From NCBI GenBank assembly GCA_051155775.1, contig DAXETV010000046.1, forward strand, positions 1-64,000: a DNA stretch of 64,000 nucleotides, written 5' to 3'. The notes under the pieces were generated by a model that worked only from the letters and a program-made list of their open reading frames with translations, did not search any database and was not told the DNA's origin. This document shows, in pieces, positions 1 through 7,987 of this stretch (positions are counted from its first letter, which is position 1; every line of letters begins with the position of its first letter). The stretch comes from CAYSCZ01 sp051155775 (GTDB lineage Bacteria > Bacteroidota > Bacteroidia > Cytophagales > Cyclobacteriaceae). The translations under genes and the position numbers were made by a program.

Positions 1-851
1 ACCCTTTTTATACTTCTACAACACTCACCAAAGAAACCGATGTAAATGTATTGCACGAATTAAAAAGCGCTTTAAGCGATTTTGGTGTTTATGAATGGAG
101 CGAAGTGGAAGATTTCATAACCAAATACTTCGAAGGTGTCGACGCCCAGCAATTAAGCCCTATTATTGATGTGGCGGCAAACAGGTTTAACCAGGAATTA
201 GAATTGGAAGACGACCAAAAAGCCGATTTCAAAATTAAAGCCAAGCAATTTGTAAAAATCTATGGTCAGATGGCTTCCATTATGACCTATGAAATAGTCG
301 ATTGGGAAAAGCTGTATTGGTTCCTGAAATTTTTAATTCCCAAACTCATTATTAAAACCAAAGAAGACGAATTAATTGACGAACTATTGGAATCGGTCGA
401 TTTATCAACCTATGGTTTAGAGCGTACCAAAGTAAATCAATCCATTGGCTTAGATAGTTCCGATTCCGAACTTGACCCACAAAACCCAAATCCGCGGGGA
501 GCACATGGCAGCGATGAAGAAAAAGACCCATTAGATGAAATCATCAGAACATTTAACGACCGCTTTTACGCCGGCTGGGAAGAAACACCCGAAGAAGCAA
601 GGATTAGAACGATTTCCTTTTTCAGAAATGTGACACAACACAAAGATTTTGAGCAAAAAGTAAAAAATAATTCCGATGAGCAAAATAGCGAAATTGCCTT
701 GCGGAAAATTATGGATGAAGTGTTAATGGCTAAGCGAAAAGCAAATGTAGAGGAATACAAAAAATGGGTTACAGATGATGCTTACAAAATAGGGATGATT
801 GAATTAATGAAGCGAATGATTGATAACCCAAACTTAAGTCAGATGAAATAA
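1..851 (+). CDS. hsdR: Type I restriction enzyme R subunit, C-terminal part (partial)
   Basis: The frame is open to the left window edge, so this is the 3' end of a larger gene; the first ATG/TTG-like codon is internal. The visible ~280 residues match the HsdR C-terminal region of type I restriction enzymes: a helical segment containing DLSTYGLERTKV, then an acidic linker with an ELDPQNPNPRG stretch, then a lysine/glutamate-rich helical end. This region contacts the HsdM/HsdS methylase core; the nuclease and helicase motor domains would lie upstream, outside the window. HsdM and HsdS are not visible here. Family assignment rests on recognition of the overall sequence and is fairly confident; whether the enzyme is complete cannot be judged. 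Confidence 0.8.
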   Translation, partial: PFYTSTTLTKETDVNVLHELKSALSDFGVYEWSEVEDFITKYFEGVDAQQLSPIIDVAANRFNQELELEDDQKADFKIKAKQFVKIYGQMASIMTYEIVDWEKLYWFLKFLIPKLIIKTKEDELIDELLESVDLSTYGLERTKVNQSIGLDSSDSELDPQNPNPRGAHGSDEEKDPLDEIIRTFNDRFYAGWEETPEEARIRTISFFRNVTQHKDFEQKVKNNSDEQNSEIALRKIMDEVLMAKRKANVEEYKKWVTDDAYKIGMIELMKRMIDNPNLSQMK

Positions 852-880
852 TGAATCAGCCCACAGCAGTCATACACATT

Positions 881-967
881 GCCAAGTCGCTCAAAAGCCA
901 GCCGCACGAGCCAAAACTTGTCACGTACCTACCAGCAGCGCAACTTGCAAAAAGCTGTGCAATTTGC
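881..967. repeat. GC-richer intergenic block with short inverted repeats
   Basis: Directly after hsdR the composition becomes clearly richer in G+C than its surroundings. Two short dyads are visible: CAAGT at 883-887 with ACTTG at 916-920, and GCAA...TTGCA at 940-949 with TGCAA...TTGC at 958-967. I have a general recollection of similar blocks with a TTGTCACGT core (here 918-925) as dispersed intergenic repeats in Bacteroidota genomes, but cannot verify that here. It could be a mobile or recombination-related remnant. Confidence 0.3.
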
Positions 968-979
968 GAAATTTAGGAG

Positions 980-1425
980 ATGATAAAAAAGGTATATATC
1001 GACACTTCAGTTGTGGGAGGTTATTTGATGATGAATTTGAATTCTGGACAAAGATTTTCTTTGTAGCCGTCAGGAAAAACGAATTTAAGATTGTCATATC
1101 CGAGCTCCTGACAGAGGAACTCAAATATACACCTGATTATATTCGAACCTTCTTGGATAAGTTACCAGAACAGCATAAAATTTATGTCGAACTGGCTCAA
1201 GAGGTAGATGACCTTGCCAAACTTTATATCAACAACGGGATTGTGGGGATTAAGAGTTTGGCAGATTGCCGCCATATAGCCAGTGCAACGGTGAACGAAA
1301 TCTAAATACTCACTAGCTGGAACTTTAAACATATTGTGAACCTTAATAAAATCCATATGTATAACGGAATTAACCTACAGAATGGATACAGAACAATTGA
1401 AATTAGAACACCAAGAGAATTGTAA
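980..1425 (+). pseudogene. PIN-domain toxin (VapC-like), frameshifted and interrupted
   Basis: The reading frame starting with ATG at 980 encodes MIKKVYIDTSVVGGY, a PIN-domain beginning with the first acidic residue in YIDTS. Near 1024 one T appears to be missing: the continuing protein (FDDEFEFW..., then ISELLTEEL, then DCRHIASATVNE) is in another frame. A TAA at 1303-1305 then interrupts that frame, after which ILTSWNFKHIVN and a typical PIN C-terminus continue to the stop at 1423-1425. PIN toxins are metal-dependent RNases acting on tRNA or mRNA. Two independent lesions argue for real decay rather than one sequencing error. The intact partner gene follows 3 bases later. Confidence 0.75.
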
Positions 1426-1428
1426 ACT

Positions 1429-1590
1429 ATGAAAGCCAGAACATCAATAGAAAAGAAATTTGATGCAGTCAAAATGATGCGTGAAATTCGTGACAAGATT
1501 GACAAGGAGACAGAAGGAATGACTTTCGAACAACTGAAGCAATACTATAAGCAGAGTGCTGAAAAAAATAGGAAACGGGCCGGTAGGTAA
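1429..1590 (+). CDS. Small antitoxin-like protein paired with the PIN pseudogene
   Basis: A 53-residue ORF begins 3 bases after the PIN pseudogene. It contains FDAVKMMREIRDKI followed by EGMTFEQLKQYY and a basic tail. Small proteins of this shape typically sit beside PIN toxins in Bacteroidota and cyanobacteria, where the C-terminal part wraps around the toxin; I know no firm gene name. The frame is undamaged although its presumed toxin is broken, which is the expected order of decay since loss of the antitoxin first would be lethal. Function is inferred from position and general resemblance. Confidence 0.55.
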   Translation: MKARTSIEKKFDAVKMMREIRDKIDKETEGMTFEQLKQYYKQSAEKNRKRAGR

Positions 1591-1712
1591 CAAATGCTAA
1601 ACTACATAGGCTATCTGAGCCAATTGGGAAAGTCTATGGGTGAAGCTACTTTTAATGATATTTGAAAGGCTGAGCCTACCGAGCTTAGCTGTACGTTAGT
1701 CAGTATTACAAA

Positions 1713-3521
1713 TTACCGGGCTTCTTCCAAAAGTTTTTTCTTTCTTTCATGCTCATTTAGATAGATCTTTCGCATTCTTGTGGTCTGAGGAGTGACTTCG
1801 AGATATTCATCCTTTTGAATGTATTCCAGAGCTTCTTCCAAGGAGAATGTCTTTTTAGGTGCAATCCTTGCGTTATCATCAGATCCTGCGGCCCTCATAT
1901 TGGTCAGTTTTTTGCCTTTTTGAACATTTACGATCAAGTCATTGGAACGTGTATGCTCACCAATAACCTGGCCGGCATAAAGATCTTCTCCGGGATCAAC
2001 AAAAAACTTACCCCTATCCTGTAATTTGTCTAATGAATATGCTGTACTTGGCCCGGTTTCCATGGATATCAAGGAGCCATTTAATCGTCCGGGTATCTCC
2101 CCTTTGAAGGGTTTATATTCTGAAAACCTATGAGTAATCACTGCTTCCCCAGAGGTTATGGTTAATAAATTATTTCTTAAACCAATTAATCCTCTTGAAG
2201 GTATTGAAAATTCCAGGTGCTGTACATCACCTTTTGGGATCATGACTTCCAGTTCTCCTTTTTTTTGTGTGACTAATTCAATAGCCTTACCTGAGTATGT
2301 TTCAGGTAAATCAATAACCAATAACTCAAATGGTTCCGTCTTTTGCCCATCCATTTCCTTAAAAATAACTGAAGGCTGCCCCACCTGAAACTCATAACCC
2401 TCCCGTCTCATAGTTTCGATCAAAATGGAAAGGTGGAGTACGCCTCTTCCATACACAAGAAATTTATCTTCAGTATCGGTTTCTTCTACCCTTAAGGCTA
2501 AATTCTTTTCTGTCTCTTTAAACAACCTGTCCCTTAAATGGCGGGATGTAAGAAATTTGCCATCCTGCCCGAAAAAAGGGGAGTCATTTATGGTGAAAAG
2601 CATGTTCATGGTTGGTTCATCAACCATGAGTCTGGGCAGAGGGGCAGGATCATTAAAATCTGTTAAGGTGTCACCGATTACAAAATCATCCACTCCAACC
2701 ACCGCACAAATATCACCGGAGGTAATTTCTTTTACTTTTCTTTTACCTAATCCCTCAAATTCGTAAAGCTCTTTGACTTTTACTTTTTTTATCCGGCCGT
2801 CTTCCTTAGTCAGCCCCATCATATTTCCTTCCTTTAAAGACCCCTGGTAAACCCTGCCTATAGCTATTCTACCCAGAAATGAAGAATAGTCAAGTGATGT
2901 GATCTGCATCTGGGGAATACCATCAATCTGCGGAGCGGGAGGTATTGTATCTATTATTTTATCCAGTAAGTAGGTTATGTCTGAACCCGGCTTGGTCCAA
3001 TCCGGACCCATCCATCCATGTTTGGCTGATCCATAAACAGTGATAAAATCAAGTTGATCTTCAGTGGCATTTAAGTTAAACATCAAATCGAACACTGCCT
3101 CCTGCACTTCCTCTGGTTTACAATTTTGCTTGTCCACTTTGTTAATTACCACAATGGGCTTCAAACCCAAAGAAATTGCTTTACTAAGAACAAACCTTGT
3201 CTGAGGCATTGGGCCCTCAAAAGCATCAACCAATAATAGAACACCATCTGCCATTTTTAGTACCCTTTCTACTTCACCACCAAAATCAGCGTGACCAGGA
3301 GTATCGATAATGTTGATTTTACAGTCGTTGTACGTAACCGACACATTTTTTGAAAGAATGGTAATGCCACGCTCGCGTTCAAGATCATTACTATCAAGAA
3401 TCAGTTCTTGCTTCTCTTCATCATCTCTAAAAAGTTTAGCAGAATATATTATCTTATCTACCAACGTGGTCTTACCATGATCAACGTGTGCTATGATAGC
3501 CACATTTCTAATATTTGACAT
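1713..3521 (-). CDS. typA: Ribosome-associated GTPase TypA/BipA
   Basis: A 602-residue translational GTPase of the EF-G/LepA superfamily, close to the usual ~605. G motifs are visible: AHVDHGKTT (about residues 11-19), the effector-type RERGITI, DTPGHADFGGEVER and NKVD. The C-terminal TypA-specific region includes PSRGLIGLRN and the end is basic. TypA binds the 70S ribosome and aids 50S assembly and stress or cold adaptation. It is monocistronic here. An exact -7 box on the minus strand (3550-3543) lies about 20 bases upstream of the ATG. Confidence 0.97.
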   Translation of the reverse strand: MSNIRNVAIIAHVDHGKTTLVDKIIYSAKLFRDDEEKQELILDSNDLERERGITILSKNVSVTYNDCKINIIDTPGHADFGGEVERVLKMADGVLLLVDAFEGPMPQTRFVLSKAISLGLKPIVVINKVDKQNCKPEEVQEAVFDLMFNLNATEDQLDFITVYGSAKHGWMGPDWTKPGSDITYLLDKIIDTIPPAPQIDGIPQMQITSLDYSSFLGRIAIGRVYQGSLKEGNMMGLTKEDGRIKKVKVKELYEFEGLGKRKVKEITSGDICAVVGVDDFVIGDTLTDFNDPAPLPRLMVDEPTMNMLFTINDSPFFGQDGKFLTSRHLRDRLFKETEKNLALRVEETDTEDKFLVYGRGVLHLSILIETMRREGYEFQVGQPSVIFKEMDGQKTEPFELLVIDLPETYSGKAIELVTQKKGELEVMIPKGDVQHLEFSIPSRGLIGLRNNLLTITSGEAVITHRFSEYKPFKGEIPGRLNGSLISMETGPSTAYSLDKLQDRGKFFVDPGEDLYAGQVIGEHTRSNDLIVNVQKGKKLTNMRAAGSDDNARIAPKKTFSLEEALEYIQKDEYLEVTPQTTRMRKIYLNEHERKKKLLEEAR

Positions 3522-3542
3522 GTGTTTCTTTAATTAGCTTGG

Positions 3543-3550
3543 CAAAGGTA
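3543..3550 (-). promoter_or_regulatory. -7 promoter box for typA
   Basis: Reading leftward, TACCTTTG matches the Bacteroidota -7 consensus TAnnTTTG exactly and sits 21 bases before the typA ATG. No exact -33 TTTG is seen at the expected distance. Confidence 0.6.
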
Positions 3551-3579
3551 GTATTTTAACCTGTAGAAAGCGTGGATAT

Positions 3580-3885
3580 TTAGTAATTGAAATATTTATC
3601 TTTTTTCCACTTTTTCTTCTTTTTGATGCTTGGATCAGCTATTAATCCGTCTATGAGACCCGATATGTGTTCATGCTCTGCTTTTGTTAATAAAACCTTA
3701 GGTTTGTTGTTTTTCAATTCATAAGTCACAACAAAATACAAGATAAAATGAGCGATAACCGGTAGGAATAAACCCAGCGCAAACCAAATCCAAAATGGTT
3801 TGTTATAGGAAATTGCAAAATACCCACATACAAATGGTATAGTTAGGTAAAAAGCAATGAAAATAAGTAAGAAATCAAATATCAT
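3580..3885 (-). CDS. Small two-helix membrane protein
   Basis: A 101-residue protein with two hydrophobic segments (about residues 1-25 and 30-53) joined by a short loop with KPFWIWF, followed by a soluble tail ending in a lysine-rich stretch (KKKKKWKKDKYFNY). This predicts an inner-membrane hairpin with a cytosolic basic tail. It lies upstream of typA on the same strand, 58 bases away, and may be its own unit since typA has its own -7 box. I do not recognise a named family; homologues in Cytophagales are likely but function is unknown. Confidence 0.6.
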   Translation of the reverse strand: MIFDFLLIFIAFYLTIPFVCGYFAISYNKPFWIWFALGLFLPVIAHFILYFVVTYELKNNKPKVLLTKAEHEHISGLIDGLIADPSIKKKKKWKKDKYFNY

Positions 3886-3971
3886 TAAGTTAAATTAACC
3901 ACAAATTCAGGCAGGATGTTTATATATACAGTTTATGTTTTGAGATTTTTTCTTTGCAAATGTTTTGACCT

Positions 3972-4415
3972 ATGTTGATTTTGATATTCAGTAAAATAAT
4001 CGTTTTTATCTTATCGATTACCAATGGGTTTTATTCGGAAGAACCGGAAGATGATAACCTTTGTGCGTTGACGGTAATTGTAAGAAATGTTGAACAACAG
4101 AAAGGCAATGTAATAGGATGCTTATTTGGTGAGAAGAAAGATTTCCTGAAACAATCAAACTGGTGTTCAGAAGTAAGTGTCGGTGTGATGAGTAATCTAT
4201 ATTTAAAGTTCGAAAACATACCCAATGGAATTTATGCTGTATCTATTTTTCACGATATTAATAATAATGGTAAACTAGACACCAATTTTGTTGGGATCCC
4301 ATCCGAAAAGTATGCTTTTTCAAATAATGTAAAGGGCAAATTTGGGCCGCCTAAGTTCAATCAAGCATGCATTAAGCTTAAAAGTAAGGATGAAGTAATC
4401 ATCATTGATTTATAA
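3972..4415 (+). CDS. DUF2141 domain secreted protein
   Basis: 147 residues with an N-terminal hydrophobic segment (about residues 1-20) consistent with export. The rest fits DUF2141: LTVIVRNVEQQKGNVIGCLF at the start of the beta-rich domain, then IPNGIYAVSIFHDINNNGKLD, whose Asp/Asn-rich turn resembles a calcium-binding loop, then GIPSEKYAFSNN and GPPKF. The fold is thought to be a beta sandwich; the biochemical role is unknown. Six bases separate it from the following yjbQ-like gene, so the two are probably co-transcribed. Confidence 0.8.
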   Translation: MLILIFSKIIVFILSITNGFYSEEPEDDNLCALTVIVRNVEQQKGNVIGCLFGEKKDFLKQSNWCSEVSVGVMSNLYLKFENIPNGIYAVSIFHDINNNGKLDTNFVGIPSEKYAFSNNVKGKFGPPKFNQACIKLKSKDEVIIIDL

Positions 4416-4420
4416 TTGGT

Positions 4421-4849
4421 GTGATCATTAAACAGCAAAAACTTCGACTAGCAGCACACTCAAGAGGGTTTCACCTCATATCCGATAAAGTTTATGAAGG
4501 ATTTCCCGAAATTCAAGCATTTTCAACAGGGATGCTAAATATTTTTATTCAACACACCTCTGCTTCGATCTCGATCAACGAGAATGCAGATCCTACAGTA
4601 CGCTTAGATTTTGAGTCACACTTTAATGAAATGGTTCCCGAACGTGCACCCTATTATAAACATACCTTTGAAGGTAGTGATGATATGCCCGCACATATTA
4701 AAACTTCGCTGATTGGCTCAAGCCTAAATATTCCGATTAGTGATGGTAAATTAGTCCTTGGAACATGGCAGGGTATTTATTTATGTGAACATAGGAATAA
4801 TGGAGGTGCCAGAACTATTATGCTGACCGCCTGGGGCGAGAAAAAATAA
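4421..4849 (+). CDS. yjbQ: YjbQ/UPF0047 family protein
   Basis: 142 residues starting with GTG. The UPF0047 signature is clear: IFIQHTSASISINENADPTV, then VPERAPYYKHTFEGSDDMPAHIK and LGTWQGIYLCEHR. Family members are small trimeric proteins with a conserved His/Asp/Glu site; some have been reported to have weak thiamine-phosphate synthase activity, but the physiological role is not settled. The family's usual length is 130-140, so this is complete. Confidence 0.88.
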   Translation: MIIKQQKLRLAAHSRGFHLISDKVYEGFPEIQAFSTGMLNIFIQHTSASISINENADPTVRLDFESHFNEMVPERAPYYKHTFEGSDDMPAHIKTSLIGSSLNIPISDGKLVLGTWQGIYLCEHRNNGGARTIMLTAWGEKK

Positions 4850-4910
4850 ATAACAGACCTTCACAACCAATAAATAATTACATGTGTCTATTTTAATAAA
4901 GAACATAACC

Positions 4911-6200
4911 ATGAGTTTTCTGACCTTTTCCCTAAGAAATTTATCTTATTTATTAATTATCGGCTTCATTTTTTATTCATGCACCGACGAATGTGAAACT
5001 ACCACCACCTACTGGACACAAATACCTGTTTTTGAGACTACAGAAGCCATCCGCTCTGCATTTGAAATTCAGGACCATAGGACAATTAACGAACCGGGGC
5101 GAATATATTATAAGGATGGCTATGTTTTTATTAATGAGGTTGGTAAAGGTTTTCATGTGATCGACAACCGGAATCCTGCTAATCCTCAAAAAATCAATTT
5201 TGTCAATATTCCGGGTAACTATGACCTGGCTGCAAAAGGAGACTTCATGTATGTTGATAGCTATATTGATTTACTGGTACTGGATATTTCAAAACCGAAT
5301 GATATTAAGCAACTCAACAGGTTAAACAGCGTTTTTGCTGGTTATCATCACTATGCCCATACGTTTAGTGAAGATCACGGCATATTGGTTGAATGGAAAG
5401 ATTCTTTAGTTACCTTCACTGAAACAAGTCCCTGCGATTTTGGTGGTGATATAGCAGTCAATTTTCTTGGTGCAGCAGATGACGCATCAAATATTAGTCT
5501 CAGGACTGACCGATCAAGTATTACGCCCGGTACAGAGTCCGGTGTAGGCGGTTCACTGGCCAGGTTTACCATTTATGATAATTATCTTTATACCATTAAT
5601 GAAAATGAGATGAGGCTTTTTGATATCGCTGAATTGGATAAACCCACTCAGGGAGAGATCATACCGCTTGGATGGGGTATTGAAACAATTTTTCCATATG
5701 GCGATAAATTATTTATTGGCGCAGTAAATGGTATGCATATCTATGATAATGGTAACCCTGAGCAGCCAAAACTCATTAGCACTTATGAACACATCAACAG
5801 CTGCGATCCTGTAGTGGTTCAAGGTGATTATGCGTATGTAACACTTCGTTCCGGTACCGAATGCCAGGGATTTACCAATCAGTTGGATATCGTAGATATT
5901 TCAGATCTAAGTTCACCAAGATTGTTTAAAACTTACCCTATGGATAATCCTCACGGCTTGGGCATCGATGGGAGTTGTTTGTTTATTACAGAAGGAGACT
6001 ATGGATTGAAATATTTTGATGTTAGTAACTTAAATGATATTAAACGCATAAACCATGATCAATCATTACATGCTATAGATGTAATTCCTTTGAATGATGT
6101 GTTGATGGTAATAGGAAATAGTGGATTTCACCAGTACCGTTATGACTGTGTAAATGAGCAATTTGAATATTTAAGCACAATTGATATTGAGTTGCTATAG
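4911..6200 (+). CDS. LVIVD-repeat beta-propeller lipoprotein
   Basis: 429 residues from the ATG at 4911; the frame is open back to a GTG at 4884, but the ATG gives a clean signal peptide ending in the lipobox FIFYSC, so it is preferred. The mature part contains repeated units such as HVIDNRNPANPQKI, LLVLDISKPNDIKQL, LDIVDISDLSSPRLF and KYFDVSNLNDIK, the LVIVD pattern of surface beta-propellers. These are probably anchored in the outer membrane; ligand unknown. The next gene starts 3 bases after the stop, indicating co-expression with a small beta-barrel. Confidence 0.8.
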   Translation: MSFLTFSLRNLSYLLIIGFIFYSCTDECETTTTYWTQIPVFETTEAIRSAFEIQDHRTINEPGRIYYKDGYVFINEVGKGFHVIDNRNPANPQKINFVNIPGNYDLAAKGDFMYVDSYIDLLVLDISKPNDIKQLNRLNSVFAGYHHYAHTFSEDHGILVEWKDSLVTFTETSPCDFGGDIAVNFLGAADDASNISLRTDRSSITPGTESGVGGSLARFTIYDNYLYTINENEMRLFDIAELDKPTQGEIIPLGWGIETIFPYGDKLFIGAVNGMHIYDNGNPEQPKLISTYEHINSCDPVVVQGDYAYVTLRSGTECQGFTNQLDIVDISDLSSPRLFKTYPMDNPHGLGIDGSCLFITEGDYGLKYFDVSNLNDIKRINHDQSLHAIDVIPLNDVLMVIGNSGFHQYRYDCVNEQFEYLSTIDIELL

Positions 6201-6203
6201 TTT

Positions 6204-6788
6204 ATGCGGGTAGTGCTAGTTATTATTCTTTTCTTATTTAGTAATAGTCTGGAAGCAACAACTTTTTTTGATACCACTAAATCGGGATCAGATCAGGTGG
6301 ACAAATGGTGGAATGATGTTCAAGTTGGATTGACATTTGTTGAATATGATCAGGCCTATATCTCATTACAAACAACTACTGGCTATAAATTTCACAAATT
6401 TATTGGCGTAGGTGCAGGCATGGGTTATCAGCAGTATTATGCAAGAAATGTATTTCCGCTGTATGCAACCGTTAGGGGATATTTACTGGAAAATACGGTA
6501 TCACCATTTTACTATGGTGACGTAGGATATGGATTTGCAACTAGTAATGGTGAATACTCCAATGATGAGGTGGACGGGGGACTAATGTACGGGGTTGGTT
6601 TTGGCACGAAATTCAATGGTGAAGTATTTGATATAATTTTAATGCTAGGCTATAAATATCAGAAAACGTCGAGGTATAGTCCGAATAATCCTGATGTAAT
6701 TTTTTTAGACGACCTGCAAAATCTGACAGGGCAGTGGATAGAGCGAAAACATAGAAGTTTTCAATTTATAGTTGGAATATTGTTTTAG
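6204..6788 (+). CDS. Predicted outer-membrane beta-barrel protein
   Basis: 194 residues with an N-terminal signal peptide (MRVVLVIILFLFSNSLEATT). The mature protein shows alternating hydrophobic/aromatic strands (GYKFHKFIGVGAGMGYQQYY, then GLMYGVGFGTKF) and ends in hydrophobic ...FQFIVGILF with terminal Phe, the outer-membrane assembly signal. It is probably an eight-stranded barrel. No named family recognised. It directly follows the LVIVD lipoprotein gene with a 3-base gap, so the pair may work together at the outer membrane. Confidence 0.65.
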   Translation: MRVVLVIILFLFSNSLEATTFFDTTKSGSDQVDKWWNDVQVGLTFVEYDQAYISLQTTTGYKFHKFIGVGAGMGYQQYYARNVFPLYATVRGYLLENTVSPFYYGDVGYGFATSNGEYSNDEVDGGLMYGVGFGTKFNGEVFDIILMLGYKYQKTSRYSPNNPDVIFLDDLQNLTGQWIERKHRSFQFIVGILF

Positions 6789-6808
6789 TTTAGATAAGTC
6801 ATTCCACC

Positions 6809-7918
6809 TTAAGGAATATAGGCATACTCAGGAAAAGTTATTTCATCACCTAAGATCTGAATAGGGATAAATACCTGATGCGCTGACTCATCTACTACCT
6901 TAGTAGGATTCCATTTAGGCATCTGTCTAATTGTCTCTTTAAATTTATTTTCTATATCCGGTGAGGTTTTATTTAATAAATCATAATCTATAATCTCTCC
7001 ACTATCTTTAATTATCAAACTCACTAAAATCCAGGTATTTTGGTTCTTATTTTTGATCTGTTTTAAAGACTCCCTTAGATATCTTGAAAACGCTCCTTTT
7101 TCTCCTGGAAATTCCGGAATCCGTGCATTATTTGCAGCCATGCTACCAGTACATGCTTTGGAGCGGAACCTAAGCCTCACCAGGTCATTATTGAAATTAA
7201 TAAGTTTACAAAATTCTTGATTTTTATATTCACTGGATCCAAACATTTTGGAATAGGAAACACCATAGATAAACCGACCATTTTTAAAAAACTCATCACA
7301 TATTTTACTGCCCTTATCTGTGTTTACTACCGTCCATTTTCCATGGGGCATGCCATTTTTGACTTTTCCTCTAATAAGGACTTTCGCGTTGGCACTTTCA
7401 GCCAATTGCAAAGTGTCGTTAAATTTTCCTTTGCCATCTTTTACTAATTTTTTCCCTTTAATTGACCATAAATCAATTACTCTGGGCTTATTGTGTTTGA
7501 ATTCAATAGTTTTATATTTTTTCCCATCCGGATACCAGTAAGTCCATTCGCCTATCCTGATATCATTTTTATAATTAAATGAACCTTTAACGCTTCCATC
7601 AGCATAGTAACTTAAGAAATTTCCATCCCTTTTTCCATCTAGATATTGACCTTCAATAACCAGATTGTCATTCATATCATAATCCCTGAATTTGCCATCA
7701 AATACAAACCTGTTTTTTTCGAGTTTGACAACCCTGTAGAAGTCAGCACAACCTTTATCCATTAAATGACCATCTTCGTCAAAATAGATTTTCAGGCTAT
7801 CATCTTTTAGCACTTCGATGATTTTAAAGTGATTTTCTAAAGATTCTTTTTGGGCAAAAACAGATTTACCTGCAAGTAAGCATATGAAAAATCCTGATAT
7901 AATCTTTACTAGTAACAT
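6809..7918 (-). CDS. YwqK/MORN-repeat protein with C-terminal TonB-like domain
   Basis: 369 residues with an N-terminal signal peptide ending near SVFAQ. The middle contains YwqK/MORN-type repeats (VIEGQYLDGKRDGNFLSYY, DGSVKGSFNYKNDIRIGEW, YPDGKKYKTIEF, and a fourth degenerate unit with GMPHGKWTVV). The last ~90 residues match a TonB C-terminal domain: SLIIKDSGEIIDYDLL, then RQMPKWNPTKV and a final FIPIQI strand. There is no inner-membrane anchor other than the cleavable signal, so this is not a canonical energy-coupling TonB; it is more likely a periplasmic or surface protein. Function unknown. Confidence 0.75.
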   Translation of the reverse strand: MLLVKIISGFFICLLAGKSVFAQKESLENHFKIIEVLKDDSLKIYFDEDGHLMDKGCADFYRVVKLEKNRFVFDGKFRDYDMNDNLVIEGQYLDGKRDGNFLSYYADGSVKGSFNYKNDIRIGEWTYWYPDGKKYKTIEFKHNKPRVIDLWSIKGKKLVKDGKGKFNDTLQLAESANAKVLIRGKVKNGMPHGKWTVVNTDKGSKICDEFFKNGRFIYGVSYSKMFGSSEYKNQEFCKLINFNNDLVRLRFRSKACTGSMAANNARIPEFPGEKGAFSRYLRESLKQIKNKNQNTWILVSLIIKDSGEIIDYDLLNKTSPDIENKFKETIRQMPKWNPTKVVDESAHQVFIPIQILGDEITFPEYAYIP

Positions 7919-7987
7919 AATCCCTTACTAATAAATACGAAATCCATTGATGAAAATAACAAAAATAAATGATAGGTTCCATTTTTT

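Noticed and set aside
851..979. 42-codon ORF overlapping the hsdR stop (TAATG)
   Set aside because: It runs through the hairpin block, has no recognisable protein character, and ends just before the PIN start; more likely a chance frame.
964..1305. 113-codon frame taken as an intact gene
   Set aside because: Its first residues come from the wrong frame; the protein from about 1024 onwards belongs to the PIN gene starting at 980.
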